The notes under the pieces were generated by a model. That model was not told the DNA's origin. It saw nothing but the letters and a program-made list of their open reading frames with translations, and searched no databases. Below are positions 1-6,732 of a stretch of 64,000 nucleotides of DNA, piece by piece. Numbering within the stretch: position 1 is the first letter of the stretch; every line of letters begins with the position of its first letter. The stretch is from positions 1 to 64,000 of the IMG/VR virus record IMGVR_UViG_3300042337_000070, one strand, 5' to 3'. Both the position numbers and the translations under genes were made by a program. Source of the stretch: a virus.

Positions 1-679
1 CATAGAATTTGGTTCTGAAACCAATTCTCATTCTAAACATACCTTTTCCTTTAACAAAAGGTATGTCGTGGTGTTTGTTTTTTATGCCTAATGTATCTAG
101 GCTGCCGATCATAAAGAAGTCATTACCAGCTTGCATGTATGCAACTGGTTCGGCTTTACCTTCATTATAATGTTTCGTGACAAGCTTACCCAAGTCAACA
201 TTATCAACATCGATAAAGTATTGGGAATTGCGAGTCTTAAGAAACTCTTGCATTTGTTTGGGGGAAACTGCGGCAGGGTCTTTTAGGCCACCCTCTGTTG
301 ATGGCACTTTTATCTTATTTTTACTTTTTGCTCCGACAAACTTAGCGAGATCGTTTAGAAATTTGTCGGCTTGTGACTTGCCTCTACCGCTGTTTAGTAG
401 ATTTGACATGAAGGCTTTGAGAGGTGTTACACCGCCCTTTTCGGATGCAGCCCATTTTGTTCCATCCCAAGATACTCTAATATTACCTAGATTATCCGTA
501 TGGTTCATCTTCACTTCAACCCAAGCAGTCTTAGATGTATTTTTACCTTTTTTATATGTTAGTTTGATATCAGAATATTTAACATCACCAGGAGGTCTTT
601 CTGCTTTGAGACCACTAATATTCATTTTGTTTATGCTATCTTTGACCGATAATTCGTGGGCATCCGATGCTTTAGACAA
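1..679 (-). CDS. Unknown protein, C-terminus cut by window edge
   Basis: An open minus-strand frame runs from a TTG start at 679 to the left edge, giving 226 codons without a stop. The TTG is preceded by AGGAG with six bases of spacing, whereas the nearby ATG in another frame is quickly stopped; that decides the start. The protein is lysine-rich and hydrophilic, with repeated GK and KxK stretches and no motif I recognise. A late-type CTAAATA box lies about 30 bases upstream, so it may be a late or structural protein. The function is unknown. Confidence 0.75.
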   Translation of the reverse strand, partial: MSKASDAHELSVKDSINKMNISGLKAERPPGDVKYSDIKLTYKKGKNTSKTAWVEVKMNHTDNLGNIRVSWDGTKWAASEKGGVTPLKAFMSNLLNSGRGKSQADKFLNDLAKFVGAKSKNKIKVPSTEGGLKDPAAVSPKQMQEFLKTRNSQYFIDVDNVDLGKLVTKHYNEGKAEPVAYMQAGNDFFMIGSLDTLGIKNKHHDIPFVKGKGMFRMRIGFRTKFY

Positions 680-708
680 TTCATTCTCCTAAAGTTACCT
701 CTTAGGAG

Positions 709-715
709 TATTTAG
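709..715 (-). promoter_or_regulatory. Late-type promoter box CTAAATA
   Basis: On the minus strand this reads CTAAATACTCC, resembling the T4 late element TATAAATA. It sits just upstream of the TTG-start gene ending at the left edge. Confidence 0.45.
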
Positions 716-789
716 CCTTTTCTTGAAAAGATAAATCCACAATCTGTCAACTCATTCATCTAACCAAATCAGTTCTTTGTATTGTTCTC

Positions 790-1302
790 TCATGATTCAT
801 CCTTGATGAGATTGATCAAATCATCAGGCTTGATCATAATGAACTTTTCATTACCATACTTTTCTTGAATCTTCTCTGCAATCTTCCTAGAAACAGTTCT
901 ATGTGCATCCTTTACCTGAACTCTTAGTAACTGAGTTTCTTGTTTAGCCAATGCGATTTCGCTATGATTCGGTCTATAGATTTGAGCAAATCCTTGCCAA
1001 AACTCATACAATGCTGCTGGTCGATTCATACCAGGAGGAAACTCGACTATACCTGTATTCATATCTGCTTTGATTGTTCCTGATGATGTCCTAACTTCAA
1101 AGATGTTTGTTGGATTAGGATTACCAACACTAAGTCCACTAGTATTGTCAGAATAATTAAGTCCACTAGTATTGTCAGAATAATAAAGTGTGCCAGCCTG
1201 AACAGCATTTTTTCTATCAGTGGTAATCCATTCGTATCCATTCCAAACTTGATATGAATTTACCAGAGAATCAAAACGAAAATCACCTACATTCGGTCCC
1301 AT
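790..1302 (-). CDS. Unknown 170-aa phage protein with internal 9-residue tandem repeat
   Basis: The start ATG at 1302 has GGAAGA upstream and overlaps the end region of the preceding small gene. The protein begins with a hydrophilic 'VWNGYEW' segment typical of phage structural or display proteins. It then carries two copies of a nine-residue unit (YSDNTSGLN, then YSDNTSGLS) encoded by a 27-bp tandem DNA duplication, and ends with a charged helical region. The 'IFEVRTSSGTIKADMNTG' stretch resembles short beta segments of baseplate or fibre accessory proteins, but I cannot assign a family. Confidence 0.7.
   Translation of the reverse strand: MGPNVGDFRFDSLVNSYQVWNGYEWITTDRKNAVQAGTLYYSDNTSGLNYSDNTSGLSVGNPNPTNIFEVRTSSGTIKADMNTGIVEFPPGMNRPAALYEFWQGFAQIYRPNHSEIALAKQETQLLRVQVKDAHRTVSRKIAEKIQEKYGNEKFIMIKPDDLINLIKDES
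1131..1184. repeat. 27-bp tandem duplication inside a CDS
   Basis: Two exact adjacent 27-bp copies (1131-1157 and 1158-1184) add nine in-frame residues to the overlapping minus-strand gene. This looks like recent slippage. Confidence 0.9.
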
Positions 1303-1303
1303 G

Positions 1304-1543
1304 TTAATCTTCCTTTGCGTCTTTCGTCAAATCAAACTCATTGGTGATAGTCATACCACCAGCAAGATAAAGAGGCGCATAAGCATCTGGTCCAAATCCC
1401 ATACGGTCATAGATTAGATAGCGAAAGGAACCAGGATCATCACCATGCTCTACAATCTTAGAGAATACCCATGCTGTAACAGCCAGTTTTGTTTCATAAG
1501 GACATTCTTCCACAAGTTTATCTAGGTCAGGAAAATCACTCAT
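1304..1543 (-). CDS. Unknown 79-aa protein
   Basis: The ATG at 1543 has an AAAGGAG Shine-Dalgarno. The acidic protein carries a 'WVFSKIVEHGDDPGSFRYLIYDRMGF' type core, split here for brevity, of the kind found in many alphaproteobacterial phage proteins of unknown function. Its start overlaps the end of the longer form of the upstream gene (see 1632..1994), which suggests translational coupling. Confidence 0.7.
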   Translation of the reverse strand: MSDFPDLDKLVEECPYETKLAVTAWVFSKIVEHGDDPGSFRYLIYDRMGFGPDAYAPLYLAGGMTITNEFDLTKDAKED

Positions 1544-1631
1544 CCCCGTCTCCTTTCAGCGCAGCGTCGATGTTGGCAATGTCTTCTGGCATCAGCGCCA
1601 TCGGCACCAACTCAAACCCATTCGAGCGGAG

Positions 1632-1994
1632 TCAATCGAGAAAGGCGTCGATGCGAGCCTTGGCGGCGGACTCCTCCCAAGCGTCAATCATGTCGTCTTC
1701 GCCTACGTAGCTCAATGAGGAGTTCCATCCTTCCTGATATGCACGAAACATCATATCTCTTAGATTTTCGTTTTTGGCAGCGAGGTTGGTGCGATGTATT
1801 TCCGCTATCTTTCGGGCCACATCGTCCTTGGCAGAGCACGACCAGCGCAAACGCTCACTTTCCTCACGGGCGTCAGCAAGTTCATTACGAAGCCTCTTGA
1901 TTTCAGCAACAACATCACCAATCAAACGGCGAGACATTACAACCGTAGGATCGTCAGGATAACCTTCAAGGTCTTTTAGAATATCACTCATCAC
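1632..1994 (-). CDS. Coiled-coil protein of unknown function, apparently truncated by in-frame TGA
   Basis: The 120-residue product has a helical, charged middle (AEIKRLRNELADAREESERL) typical of a coiled coil. The TGA stop at 1632-1634 interrupts a frame that otherwise stays open for about 31 more codons to a TGA at 1537. There it would overlap the next gene's ATG as ATGAGTGA, the normal coupling arrangement. The continuation (residues such as GFELVPMALMPEDIA) looks like real protein. The 3' half is visibly more GC-rich than its neighbours, suggesting recent acquisition. Function unknown; an intact form may have been about 152 residues. Confidence 0.6.
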   Translation of the reverse strand: MMSDILKDLEGYPDDPTVVMSRRLIGDVVAEIKRLRNELADAREESERLRWSCSAKDDVARKIAEIHRTNLAAKNENLRDMMFRAYQEGWNSSLSYVGEDDMIDAWEESAAKARIDAFLD

Positions 1995-2401
1995 ATCACC
2001 TCATGTTTTCCATCGTCACAGGTATAGACGACTCTTTTTAAACCAAACTCTGCGATTGCTCTTTCACAACCAGGACACGGCTTAGCCAAACCCAAAACAT
2101 ACTTTTTGGTAAAGGGCTTTTCTTTCTTGACTCTCGCCACATAGATTTCGCATTTAGACAAGTCGTCAACATCCATCTCTCTTAGAGCATTCTTGATTGC
2201 GGCAATCTCGGAATGCAAAAAGATAGCATGTTCGTTTTTAGCATACTTGGCTTGGAGGGGATGGGACTTCATGCTATTCATTCCTATCGAAATGATTCTA
2301 TTCCGATAGACAATAGCAGAGGCCATCTTTTCCGCATTATGCGGGTTGGCCTCTGCTACCTTAGCGAGAGTATCAATTATTCCTTGATTGACTTTTTGCA
2401 T
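1991..2401 (-). CDS. Cytidine/deoxycytidylate deaminase-like protein
   Basis: This 136-residue protein has both zinc signatures of the cytidine/dCMP deaminase superfamily: an HSE motif (HSEIAAIKNAL; the family usually has HAE) and PCPGCERAI (PCxxC). Family members hydrolytically remove the exocyclic amine of cytosine nucleosides or nucleotides. In a T4-like phage the natural role would be feeding dUMP for dTTP synthesis. The substrate cannot be told from sequence, and tRNA- or riboflavin-type deaminases share the fold. The ATG at 2401 lies only about six bases after a TATAAT box, so the mRNA may be leaderless. It overlaps the following gene by four bases. Confidence 0.8.
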   Translation of the reverse strand: MQKVNQGIIDTLAKVAEANPHNAEKMASAIVYRNRIISIGMNSMKSHPLQAKYAKNEHAIFLHSEIAAIKNALREMDVDDLSKCEIYVARVKKEKPFTKKYVLGLAKPCPGCERAIAEFGLKRVVYTCDDGKHEVM

Positions 2402-2406
2402 GATAC

Positions 2407-2435
2407 ATTATATAACAGACAATCACGGAATGCAA
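2407..2435 (-). promoter_or_regulatory. Sigma70-type promoter (TTGCAT-17-TATAAT)
   Basis: The -35 TTGCAT (2430-2435) and -10 TATAAT (2407-2412) are 17 bp apart. The predicted transcription start falls on or next to the deaminase ATG at 2401, so this transcript may lack a leader. Confidence 0.65.
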
Positions 2436-2438
2436 GGG

Positions 2439-2879
2439 TTATTTCTGACCCATTGTTGCCTTAAGCATCCAACGGTGTTTGGTGTGAGAGGTAATCAAAT
2501 CCTGGACATAGTTCTGCCAACCCCATGCCTTTTCTTTTCCCGCAAGGTCAAAGCATTCATATAGGCACTTTAAGACCTGTTCGTTGGCATCATAAAGATT
2601 GCGAACCATCTTAGCAGGCTGAGGAACTTGTGTATCTTCTTTGATTTCCGATAGTTCTATCATTCGTGCAAGTGAGGGAGGTGCAAAAGAATCCATCTGT
2701 CTGATATGCTCCGCAACAATATCTATCTCGTCGTGGACACTCTCGTAAAGATTACCGAAGAAAGCATGATACTCGGTAAAGTTTCCGCCGATATAATTCC
2801 AGTGATATGCGTGTGCCTTCATGTAGAAGACAAACATATCACCTAAAAGGACCTTTGCTTTTTCTACTACTTCATCCAT
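2439..2879 (-). CDS. dps: Dps/ferritin-like protein
   Basis: This 146-residue protein has the Dps signature: HAYHWNYIGGNF, then H..FG.LY and DEIDIVAEHIR, the ferroxidase-site ligand pattern. Dps proteins form dodecamers that oxidise and store iron and protect DNA from peroxide. The lysine- and arginine-rich tails used for DNA binding are short here, so storage or detoxification may dominate. It overlaps the upstream zinc-ribbon-like gene by 8 bp. A second iron-related gene, a Bfd-like ferredoxin at 18970..19164, lies elsewhere in the window. Confidence 0.88.
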   Translation of the reverse strand: MDEVVEKAKVLLGDMFVFYMKAHAYHWNYIGGNFTEYHAFFGNLYESVHDEIDIVAEHIRQMDSFAPPSLARMIELSEIKEDTQVPQPAKMVRNLYDANEQVLKCLYECFDLAGKEKAWGWQNYVQDLITSHTKHRWMLKATMGQK

Positions 2880-3075
2880 TCTTTTTCTCGTCGTATCTGT
2901 CCCACTTACCTATAGGACATTTGGAGTTAGGGAACATCGTTTTACCTTTGAGAAAGCAACCGCACATCTTACAGACATAATACTGCTTTTCTAGATGTTC
3001 ACATTGAACGCATATGTCTAGGCGTTCTCTGGCTTTCTTAGCTCGCTCTGTGAATATTGTAACAAGTTCTACCAT
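2872..3075 (-). CDS. Small cysteine-rich (zinc-ribbon-like) protein
   Basis: The 67-residue protein carries CVQCEH, CKMCGCF and a later C, the spacing of a zinc ribbon widespread in T4-like phages of unknown role. The ATG at 3075 lies only six bases after a CTAAATA late-type box and has no obvious Shine-Dalgarno, so translation may be leaderless or the promoter may serve a different start. It overlaps Dps by 8 bp. Confidence 0.75.
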   Translation of the reverse strand: MVELVTIFTERAKKARERLDICVQCEHLEKQYYVCKMCGCFLKGKTMFPNSKCPIGKWDRYDEKKNG

Positions 3076-3080
3076 AATCG

Positions 3081-3087
3081 TATTTAG
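3081..3087 (-). promoter_or_regulatory. Late-type promoter box CTAAATA
   Basis: Minus-strand CTAAATACGATTATGG: the box is followed almost at once by the ATG of the zinc-ribbon gene, ahead of dps. Confidence 0.45.
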
Positions 3088-3092
3088 TCATT

Positions 3093-3120
3093 AAAAAAGG
3101 GCGGGAGTTACCCCGCCCTT
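3093..3120 (-). terminator. Rho-independent terminator
   Basis: The minus strand has a GGGCGGG/CCCGCCC seven-bp stem followed by six Ts. It lies five bases after the stop of the M15 peptidase gene. Confidence 0.9.
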
Positions 3121-3124
3121 CCAT

Positions 3125-3652
3125 TTACTTTTGAATATGAATGTGATCAAAATGACCCGCTACTTTCCAAAGCACGGTATATCCTGCTGCTCTGGCCCGA
3201 GCGGCCAATGCATCAAACTTGGAACACATAGATCCGTTCGATGCTTCTTTGTTACCAGTGCCAATGTTAATGTCAATGGCACGGCCAGCGTAATGTGCCC
3301 ATCCATGATGAACATGATGGACCCCTCCGAACGCTGGATGCTCGGATACCCTAAACCCCAAATTTTGTAGCATATGACCGTAAGAAACAATCGAACGGTA
3401 TACACTACCGATAATTTGGGAGGGCATATGTGTAGTGTTATTCACATTATGTGGATCATGAATATGATTCATTTTTCCACCATTACGAAGTCTATAGTGA
3501 ATATTCATTTGTGGCACTGTATGCCATCTTGAATTATTATTACCTAGAATGTGATCAAGAAGACTAGGTTCTTCTCCTGAATAGCGATTTTGCGCCTGTG
3601 CTACCGACACTGTTGCCAGCATGATTGCAACGGCTAGAAAAATCTTCTTCAT
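3125..3652 (-). CDS. Exported M15-type murein peptidase, lysis enzyme candidate
   Basis: The chosen start at 3652 follows AGAAAGGT and gives a clean Sec signal peptide (MKKIFLAVAIMLATVSVAQA). An upstream in-frame start would bury the signal. The mature domain ends with HYAGRAIDINIG and HFDHIHIQ, the H-x6-D and HxH zinc-ligand pattern of VanY/M15 D,D- or L,D-peptidases. It is likely a periplasmic peptidoglycan peptidase, either a signal-dependent endolysin or a host-wall remodeller. A late-type box stands about 180 bp upstream and a strong terminator directly follows. Spanins and a holin candidate lie at 19-20 kb. Confidence 0.75.
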   Translation of the reverse strand: MKKIFLAVAIMLATVSVAQAQNRYSGEEPSLLDHILGNNNSRWHTVPQMNIHYRLRNGGKMNHIHDPHNVNNTTHMPSQIIGSVYRSIVSYGHMLQNLGFRVSEHPAFGGVHHVHHGWAHYAGRAIDINIGTGNKEASNGSMCSKFDALAARARAAGYTVLWKVAGHFDHIHIQK

Positions 3653-3833
3653 AATTTTACCTTTCTGTTTATTACAACTCCACGCACAATACCCCACGGT
3701 AACGAAAGATGAATGAAAGTGAGGATTGTTTTAGGCGTCTTGCCTGACGAGGAGAGGGGTTGATCGTCGGTGCCAGTTCATCCGTGGTCACCGACTTGTT
3801 CTAAGAGACAATATGACCATCTCTTAGAAATAG
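3653..3833 (-). other. Leader region with small hairpins, no gene seen
   Basis: This stretch lies between the late-type box and the peptidase start. On the minus strand it contains GTCGGTG...CACCGAC (7 bp) and AGGC-AAGAC-GCCT hairpins. No convincing ORF is present. Confidence 0.4.
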
Positions 3834-3840
3834 TATTTAG
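3834..3840 (-). promoter_or_regulatory. Late-type promoter box CTAAATACTATT
   Basis: Minus strand CTAAATACTATTTC is nearly identical to the T4 late consensus TATAAATACTATT. It is positioned to drive the M15 peptidase. Confidence 0.6.
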
Positions 3841-3846
3841 CAGAAA

Positions 3847-4311
3847 CTATAAGCTAGGAAATTTATCTGCTGCAATAGAAGCTGCCCATGCTTCTGGCTT
3901 GACTCTTGGAGTTACACCAGTCATACCACGAATATAACCAACAGCCTCCTGAATAACACAGGATGATCCGTGCTTTTCATTTGGATTGATATCGATATGA
4001 ACCTCACATTCACGATCACCAATTGCTTCGGATAGAGCAAGATACATATCGGCAGCCTTATATACTTCTTGCATCAAACGCATACGAGGACGAGCCTTGT
4101 TCTGATCCCAGTCACGCTCTGTTGTGACTTCACCAAACACCTTAGCACCATGCTTACCATCATAGTGAATAACGACAACAACCGCAGTGTCAGAAAACCA
4201 GACCCCACCACGTCTATGACGTTCCGAATCTGCTCCAATGTAAATCTTGGTTGCTTCGCTGGTGTTAGAGATGAAATCTTTTACTTCCTCTAGGTCTAGT
4301 TTCTTAGACAT
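3847..4311 (-). CDS. RNase H-like fold protein (DUF458/YkuK-like)
   Basis: With the ATG at 4311 (GAGG six bases upstream) the protein is 154 residues. The IYIGADSERHRRGG start, a VVVVIHYDGK strand and HIDINPNEKHGSS match the DUF458 family, which adopts an RNase H-like fold with acidic residues. The biochemical function of that family is not established. An upstream in-frame ATG at 4326 overlaps the previous gene and is less likely. It stops with TAG, worth noting because the window encodes a CTA-anticodon tRNA; readthrough would add about 22 residues. Confidence 0.7.
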   Translation of the reverse strand: MSKKLDLEEVKDFISNTSEATKIYIGADSERHRRGGVWFSDTAVVVVIHYDGKHGAKVFGEVTTERDWDQNKARPRMRLMQEVYKAADMYLALSEAIGDRECEVHIDINPNEKHGSSCVIQEAVGYIRGMTGVTPRVKPEAWAASIAADKFPSL

Positions 4312-4312
4312 G

Positions 4313-4660
4313 TTATCCTCTTTCAATAAATTTAGTCGTCATTCGCTCTGGTTTGAAAAACTGATTGACACACTTGATCACTTCATCCTGGTCATAAGGT
4401 TTACAAGAGAACACATCAAGATAAAAGTTGCCAGTCTCTTCGGAGAAGTGAGCAACAATGTTTGATGTTTCGATCAACTGAACAAGTGTGTAACCTAACT
4501 TGTCGTCTTCACCAAAATGAATAACCTGGGGATCACCGTAAGCCTTCATATCAATACGCTTTACAAGCGTTTTGGCAAACTGTTCAATATTAGGAGCACT
4601 CGAAATAAGTTCGATTGGTGCTTCAAAAGCGTCAACGATTAGGTGATAACCCCAAGCCAT
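4313..4660 (-). CDS. speD: S-adenosylmethionine decarboxylase-like protein
   Basis: The 115-residue protein has the small bacterial AdoMetDC architecture. An N-terminal GYHLIVDAFEAP strand-helix precedes the region around the self-cleavage site, where Ser66 (IETSN) would become the pyruvoyl group. His71 and Cys86 (DVFSCK) align with the catalytic His and Cys. The usual SH pair is SN here, so processing should be tested. AdoMetDC makes decarboxylated AdoMet for spermidine synthesis, and homologues occur in T4-like cyanophages. No spermidine synthase is visible in this window. Confidence 0.7.
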   Translation of the reverse strand: MAWGYHLIVDAFEAPIELISSAPNIEQFAKTLVKRIDMKAYGDPQVIHFGEDDKLGYTLVQLIETSNIVAHFSEETGNFYLDVFSCKPYDQDEVIKCVNQFFKPERMTTKFIERG

Positions 4661-4661
4661 T

Positions 4662-4994
4662 TTATAGATCCTTCTGTGACTTCTTATAAACTTCGATAAT
4701 CTTTTCCAAAGTGTAAGGATTATATCTTACATCACTAGCCTGCGATACAAGGCAAATCTGCTTATCTTTGGATGCAGTGATAACCATAGACTGACCACCA
4801 GTCCATAGCTGCTGCGTCACACCATTTTCATTCTTCATATCTAGTAAGTGGAAATAACCCTTCTCAGATAAAATCTCTTCCATCTTAGAAGGTTCACCAC
4901 AAACAGTCTTAGTCTCTTCTGCTTCCAGTCTTCGCACATGAGAAACAAAGAAACTTAGAGTGAACAGAGACCCATATAGCAAAATCTTTTTCAT
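4662..4994 (-). CDS. Small exported protein, unknown function
   Basis: The 110 residues begin with MKKILLYGSLFTLSFFVSHV, a likely signal peptide or membrane anchor. The mature part has two cysteines (TVCGEP and ICLVSQ) that could form a disulfide in the periplasm. No family recognised. It lies in a run of small secreted proteins spanning 3-6.6 kb. Confidence 0.65.
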   Translation of the reverse strand: MKKILLYGSLFTLSFFVSHVRRLEAEETKTVCGEPSKMEEILSEKGYFHLLDMKNENGVTQQLWTGGQSMVITASKDKQICLVSQASDVRYNPYTLEKIIEVYKKSQKDL

Positions 4995-5003
4995 AATGTA
5001 ACC

Positions 5004-5291
5004 TTACGCATGATTGAGACGAATCATATTCTGATACGATACGAGAGGAGCGTCGCCTTTTCCACTCTTGGCTTTGAGTATATACTTTCTTGAATGTTCT
5101 GTCAAGAGCCTATCGAAACCCTGAGGAATATGAATTCCCTCAGAGGCATTTACATTTACAATATACTTAGAACCGAATGAATCAACGAATCTAGATTTTG
5201 CCATGTCTTCGTCTTTTTCATCGATTATCATGATTGCACGGACATGTCCGTCAGTGTCATTATGGTCGAGAGTTAGAGTGTAGTAGCACAT
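5004..5291 (-). CDS. Unknown 95-aa protein
   Basis: The start ATG at 5291 has GAGGATTAGATA upstream. A soluble, mixed alpha/beta-looking protein (MCYYTLTLDHNDTDGHVRAI) without a recognised motif. It is placed between two exported-protein genes. Confidence 0.65.
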   Translation of the reverse strand: MCYYTLTLDHNDTDGHVRAIMIIDEKDEDMAKSRFVDSFGSKYIVNVNASEGIHIPQGFDRLLTEHSRKYILKAKSGKGDAPLVSYQNMIRLNHA

Positions 5292-5301
5292 TATCTAATC
5301 C

Positions 5302-5577
5302 TCACCATCCGTAAGGATAGTATCCTGGGTTGTAGTATTGTGGTGCGTAGTATCCGTATCCATATGCTGGATAACCATATCCATAATAAGGACGAGAACC
5401 GGCGACAATAGCGCCGCCAATAATAGCACCAGCAATCCCAGCACCGATAGCAGCACCAGGGCCCCAACCACCACGATAATATCCACCATAATATCCACCA
5501 CGATACCAAGCATTAGCAGGAGCGATAGTAGCGAGAGAAATGCCGATAACGGCGAGAAGTGTGATAATCTTTTTCAT
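5302..5577 (-). CDS. Exported glycine/tyrosine-rich protein
   Basis: The ATG at 5577 (GGAG six bases upstream) gives MKKIITLLAVIGISLATIAPANA, a textbook Sec signal with an ANA cleavage site. A glycine-rich hydrophobic segment (GAAIGAGIAGAIIGGAIVAG, glycine-zipper-like) is flanked by GY-rich tracts. Very similar small secreted GY-rich proteins are common in Rhizobiales. The zipper suggests outer-membrane association. The leader contains an 8-bp hairpin and a late-type box. Confidence 0.75.
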   Translation of the reverse strand: MKKIITLLAVIGISLATIAPANAWYRGGYYGGYYRGGWGPGAAIGAGIAGAIIGGAIVAGSRPYYGYGYPAYGYGYYAPQYYNPGYYPYGW

Positions 5578-5592
5578 GAGAGACTCCATGTT

Positions 5593-5614
5593 GGAGACCC
5601 AATAAAGGGTCTCC
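5593..5614 (-). other. Leader hairpin
   Basis: Perfect 8-bp stem (GGAGACCC/GGGTCTCC) with a six-base loop, between the late-type box and the Gly/Tyr-rich exported protein gene. There is no T run, so it is more likely a mRNA-stabilising or regulatory hairpin than a terminator. Confidence 0.6.
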
Positions 5615-5623
5615 TTGTGAGGT

Positions 5624-5631
5624 TATTTATC
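5624..5631 (-). promoter_or_regulatory. Late-type promoter box GATAAATA
   Basis: Minus strand GATAAATAACC, one base from the T4 late core TATAAATA. It is about 45 bp upstream of the Gly/Tyr-rich exported gene. Confidence 0.55.
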
Positions 5632-5818
5632 ACTTTTTGTTTGTGACTTCCTGAACCTTCTGTGCTACCTTCTGAAAATCGGTCTTGCCGAAGTTAGTAG
5701 GACGCTTTGGAGGTAGTGGGACATCAACATACTTTGAGATTGGCGGAGCGATAACATCGCCTGCCATTGCGCTGCCACCCATAAGCATGACAGCAAGAGC
5801 AATTGTAAAATACTTCAT
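5630..5818 (-). CDS. Small exported protein, unknown function
   Basis: 62 residues with a signal peptide (MKYFTIALAVMLMGGSAMAG) and a short proline- and lysine-rich mature part (DVPLPPKRPTNFGK). Shine-Dalgarno GGAAGG. A sigma70-type promoter with an overlapping perfect palindrome lies directly upstream. Confidence 0.7.
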   Translation of the reverse strand: MKYFTIALAVMLMGGSAMAGDVIAPPISKYVDVPLPPKRPTNFGKTDFQKVAQKVQEVTNKK

Positions 5819-5848
5819 TTGTTTTCCTTCCTAAAGTTAGCGAAGTAG

Positions 5849-5873
5849 GTGTATGTTGCAATGCAACATACAC
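5849..5873. promoter_or_regulatory. 25-bp perfect palindrome over a transcription start
   Basis: Two 12-base arms (GTGTATGTTGCA and its complement) around one central base, abutting the -10 box at 5875-5880. The predicted transcription start lies inside it. This is the geometry of a repressor operator, or of a hairpin at the mRNA 5' end. Confidence 0.7.
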
Positions 5874-5874
5874 A

Positions 5875-5902
5875 AGTATATAGCGTTTTGATGGAATGTC
5901 AA
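5875..5902 (-). promoter_or_regulatory. Sigma70-type promoter (TTGACA-16-TATACT)
   Basis: The -35 TTGACA (5897-5902) and -10 TATACT (5875-5880) drive the 62-aa exported protein. The start region is occupied by the palindrome 5849-5873. Confidence 0.7.
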
Positions 5903-6138
5903 GCGATATATTCGTCGATGGTATCTTTGAAAAACTGCTTCATCACCTTTTCGAAGTTCTCATTCTTCATTCCGAACTGATACCAGTTGATAAAGTCGTC
6001 CTTTAAGTCATGTATCTGCTTCTCAAAGGTCTTTATATCGCCTTTTTCATAAACATCATAACCTCTAACATCTAATTCATCGACTAGATCGTCAGTATCC
6101 ATCGAATCCAAATCAATCTCTACGCTAACATAAGGCAT
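5899..6138 (-). CDS. Unknown 79-aa acidic protein
   Basis: Begins MPYVSVEIDLDSMDTDDLVDEL with AGGAG upstream; predicted helical and strongly acidic. Similar short proteins occur in tailed phages and prophages without known role. Its stop overlaps the next promoter's -35 box. Confidence 0.65.
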   Translation of the reverse strand: MPYVSVEIDLDSMDTDDLVDELDVRGYDVYEKGDIKTFEKQIHDLKDDFINWYQFGMKNENFEKVMKQFFKDTIDEYIA

Positions 6139-6148
6139 GACATTTCTC

Positions 6149-6640
6149 CTAGTTTAGTCGCTCTACATGAACAGAAGATGTGCTACCCATTCCAATAGCC
6201 CTAGCAGCGCCGTAAGATAAATCCAAACTACGGCCACGCACAAAAGGGCCTCTATCATTGATCGTAACATTTACGCAACCTCTATGACAAACTCGAAGAA
6301 CGGTTCCGAATGGAAAACTACGATGGGCAGCAGTCATCGCATGTGGATTGAATAATGCACCCGACGCAGTGTGCCTGCTCAGGTGCTCACCGTGACCATA
6401 GAATGAAGCGACCAAAGAATTGCCTCGCCGATCAGACTGCCGATCGCTCCAGCTAGAATACCAATCGCCAGCATTACTATTATGAGTTTGAATGCCTCTG
6501 CGGTGGTCATTTCTTTTCCTTGTCTGTTGTGGAGGTGAGTGACCTCCAAAGATACCATCGAAAAAATCGGTAACGGGGTCGGCTACTGCCGATGTTGTTA
6601 GTGTAACAAAGATTGCGGCAGTTGTCAAGAATTTATTCAT
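6149..6640 (-). CDS. rlpA: RlpA-like double-psi beta-barrel protein, exported
   Basis: 163 residues: signal peptide (MNKFLTTAAIFVTLTTSAVA), a low-complexity linker, then a C-terminal RlpA domain with SLVASFYGHGEH, LFNPHAMTAAHRSFPFGT and INDRGPFVRGRSLDLS. The His in AAHR and the Asp in NDRGPF, needed for glycan cleavage in lytic RlpA, are both kept. The host family acts on denuded peptidoglycan at septa. A phage copy could help lysis or wall remodelling. No SPOR domain follows, so septal targeting is not expected. The gene ends with TAG. Confidence 0.85.
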   Translation of the reverse strand: MNKFLTTAAIFVTLTTSAVADPVTDFFDGIFGGHSPPQQTRKRNDHRRGIQTHNSNAGDWYSSWSDRQSDRRGNSLVASFYGHGEHLSRHTASGALFNPHAMTAAHRSFPFGTVLRVCHRGCVNVTINDRGPFVRGRSLDLSYGAARAIGMGSTSSVHVERLN

Positions 6641-6657
6641 GATGTAATCCTTTTGAT

Positions 6658-6732
6658 TGGCTCAGGGTCAAAGATTCGAACTTCGAATGCCGGAGTCAGA
6701 ATCCGGAGTTTTACCAGTTAAACTAACCCTGA
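6658..6732 (-). tRNA. tRNA-Gln (CTG)
   Basis: Full cloverleaf, acceptor TCAGGGT/ACCCTGA, anticodon loop TTCTGAC, G73 and encoded CCA. The preceding CDS (6668..6871) has no stop before it and ends inside this tRNA. Confidence 0.92.

Noticed and set aside
177-692. 171-aa plus-strand ORF at the left edge
   Set aside because: It is the antisense of the partial minus-strand gene, which has a ribosome site and phage-like composition; the plus-strand ORF has neither.
754-795. 13-codon ORF after the 170-aa gene (ATGA-coupled)
   Set aside because: Too short to support without conservation data, though the coupling is suggestive.
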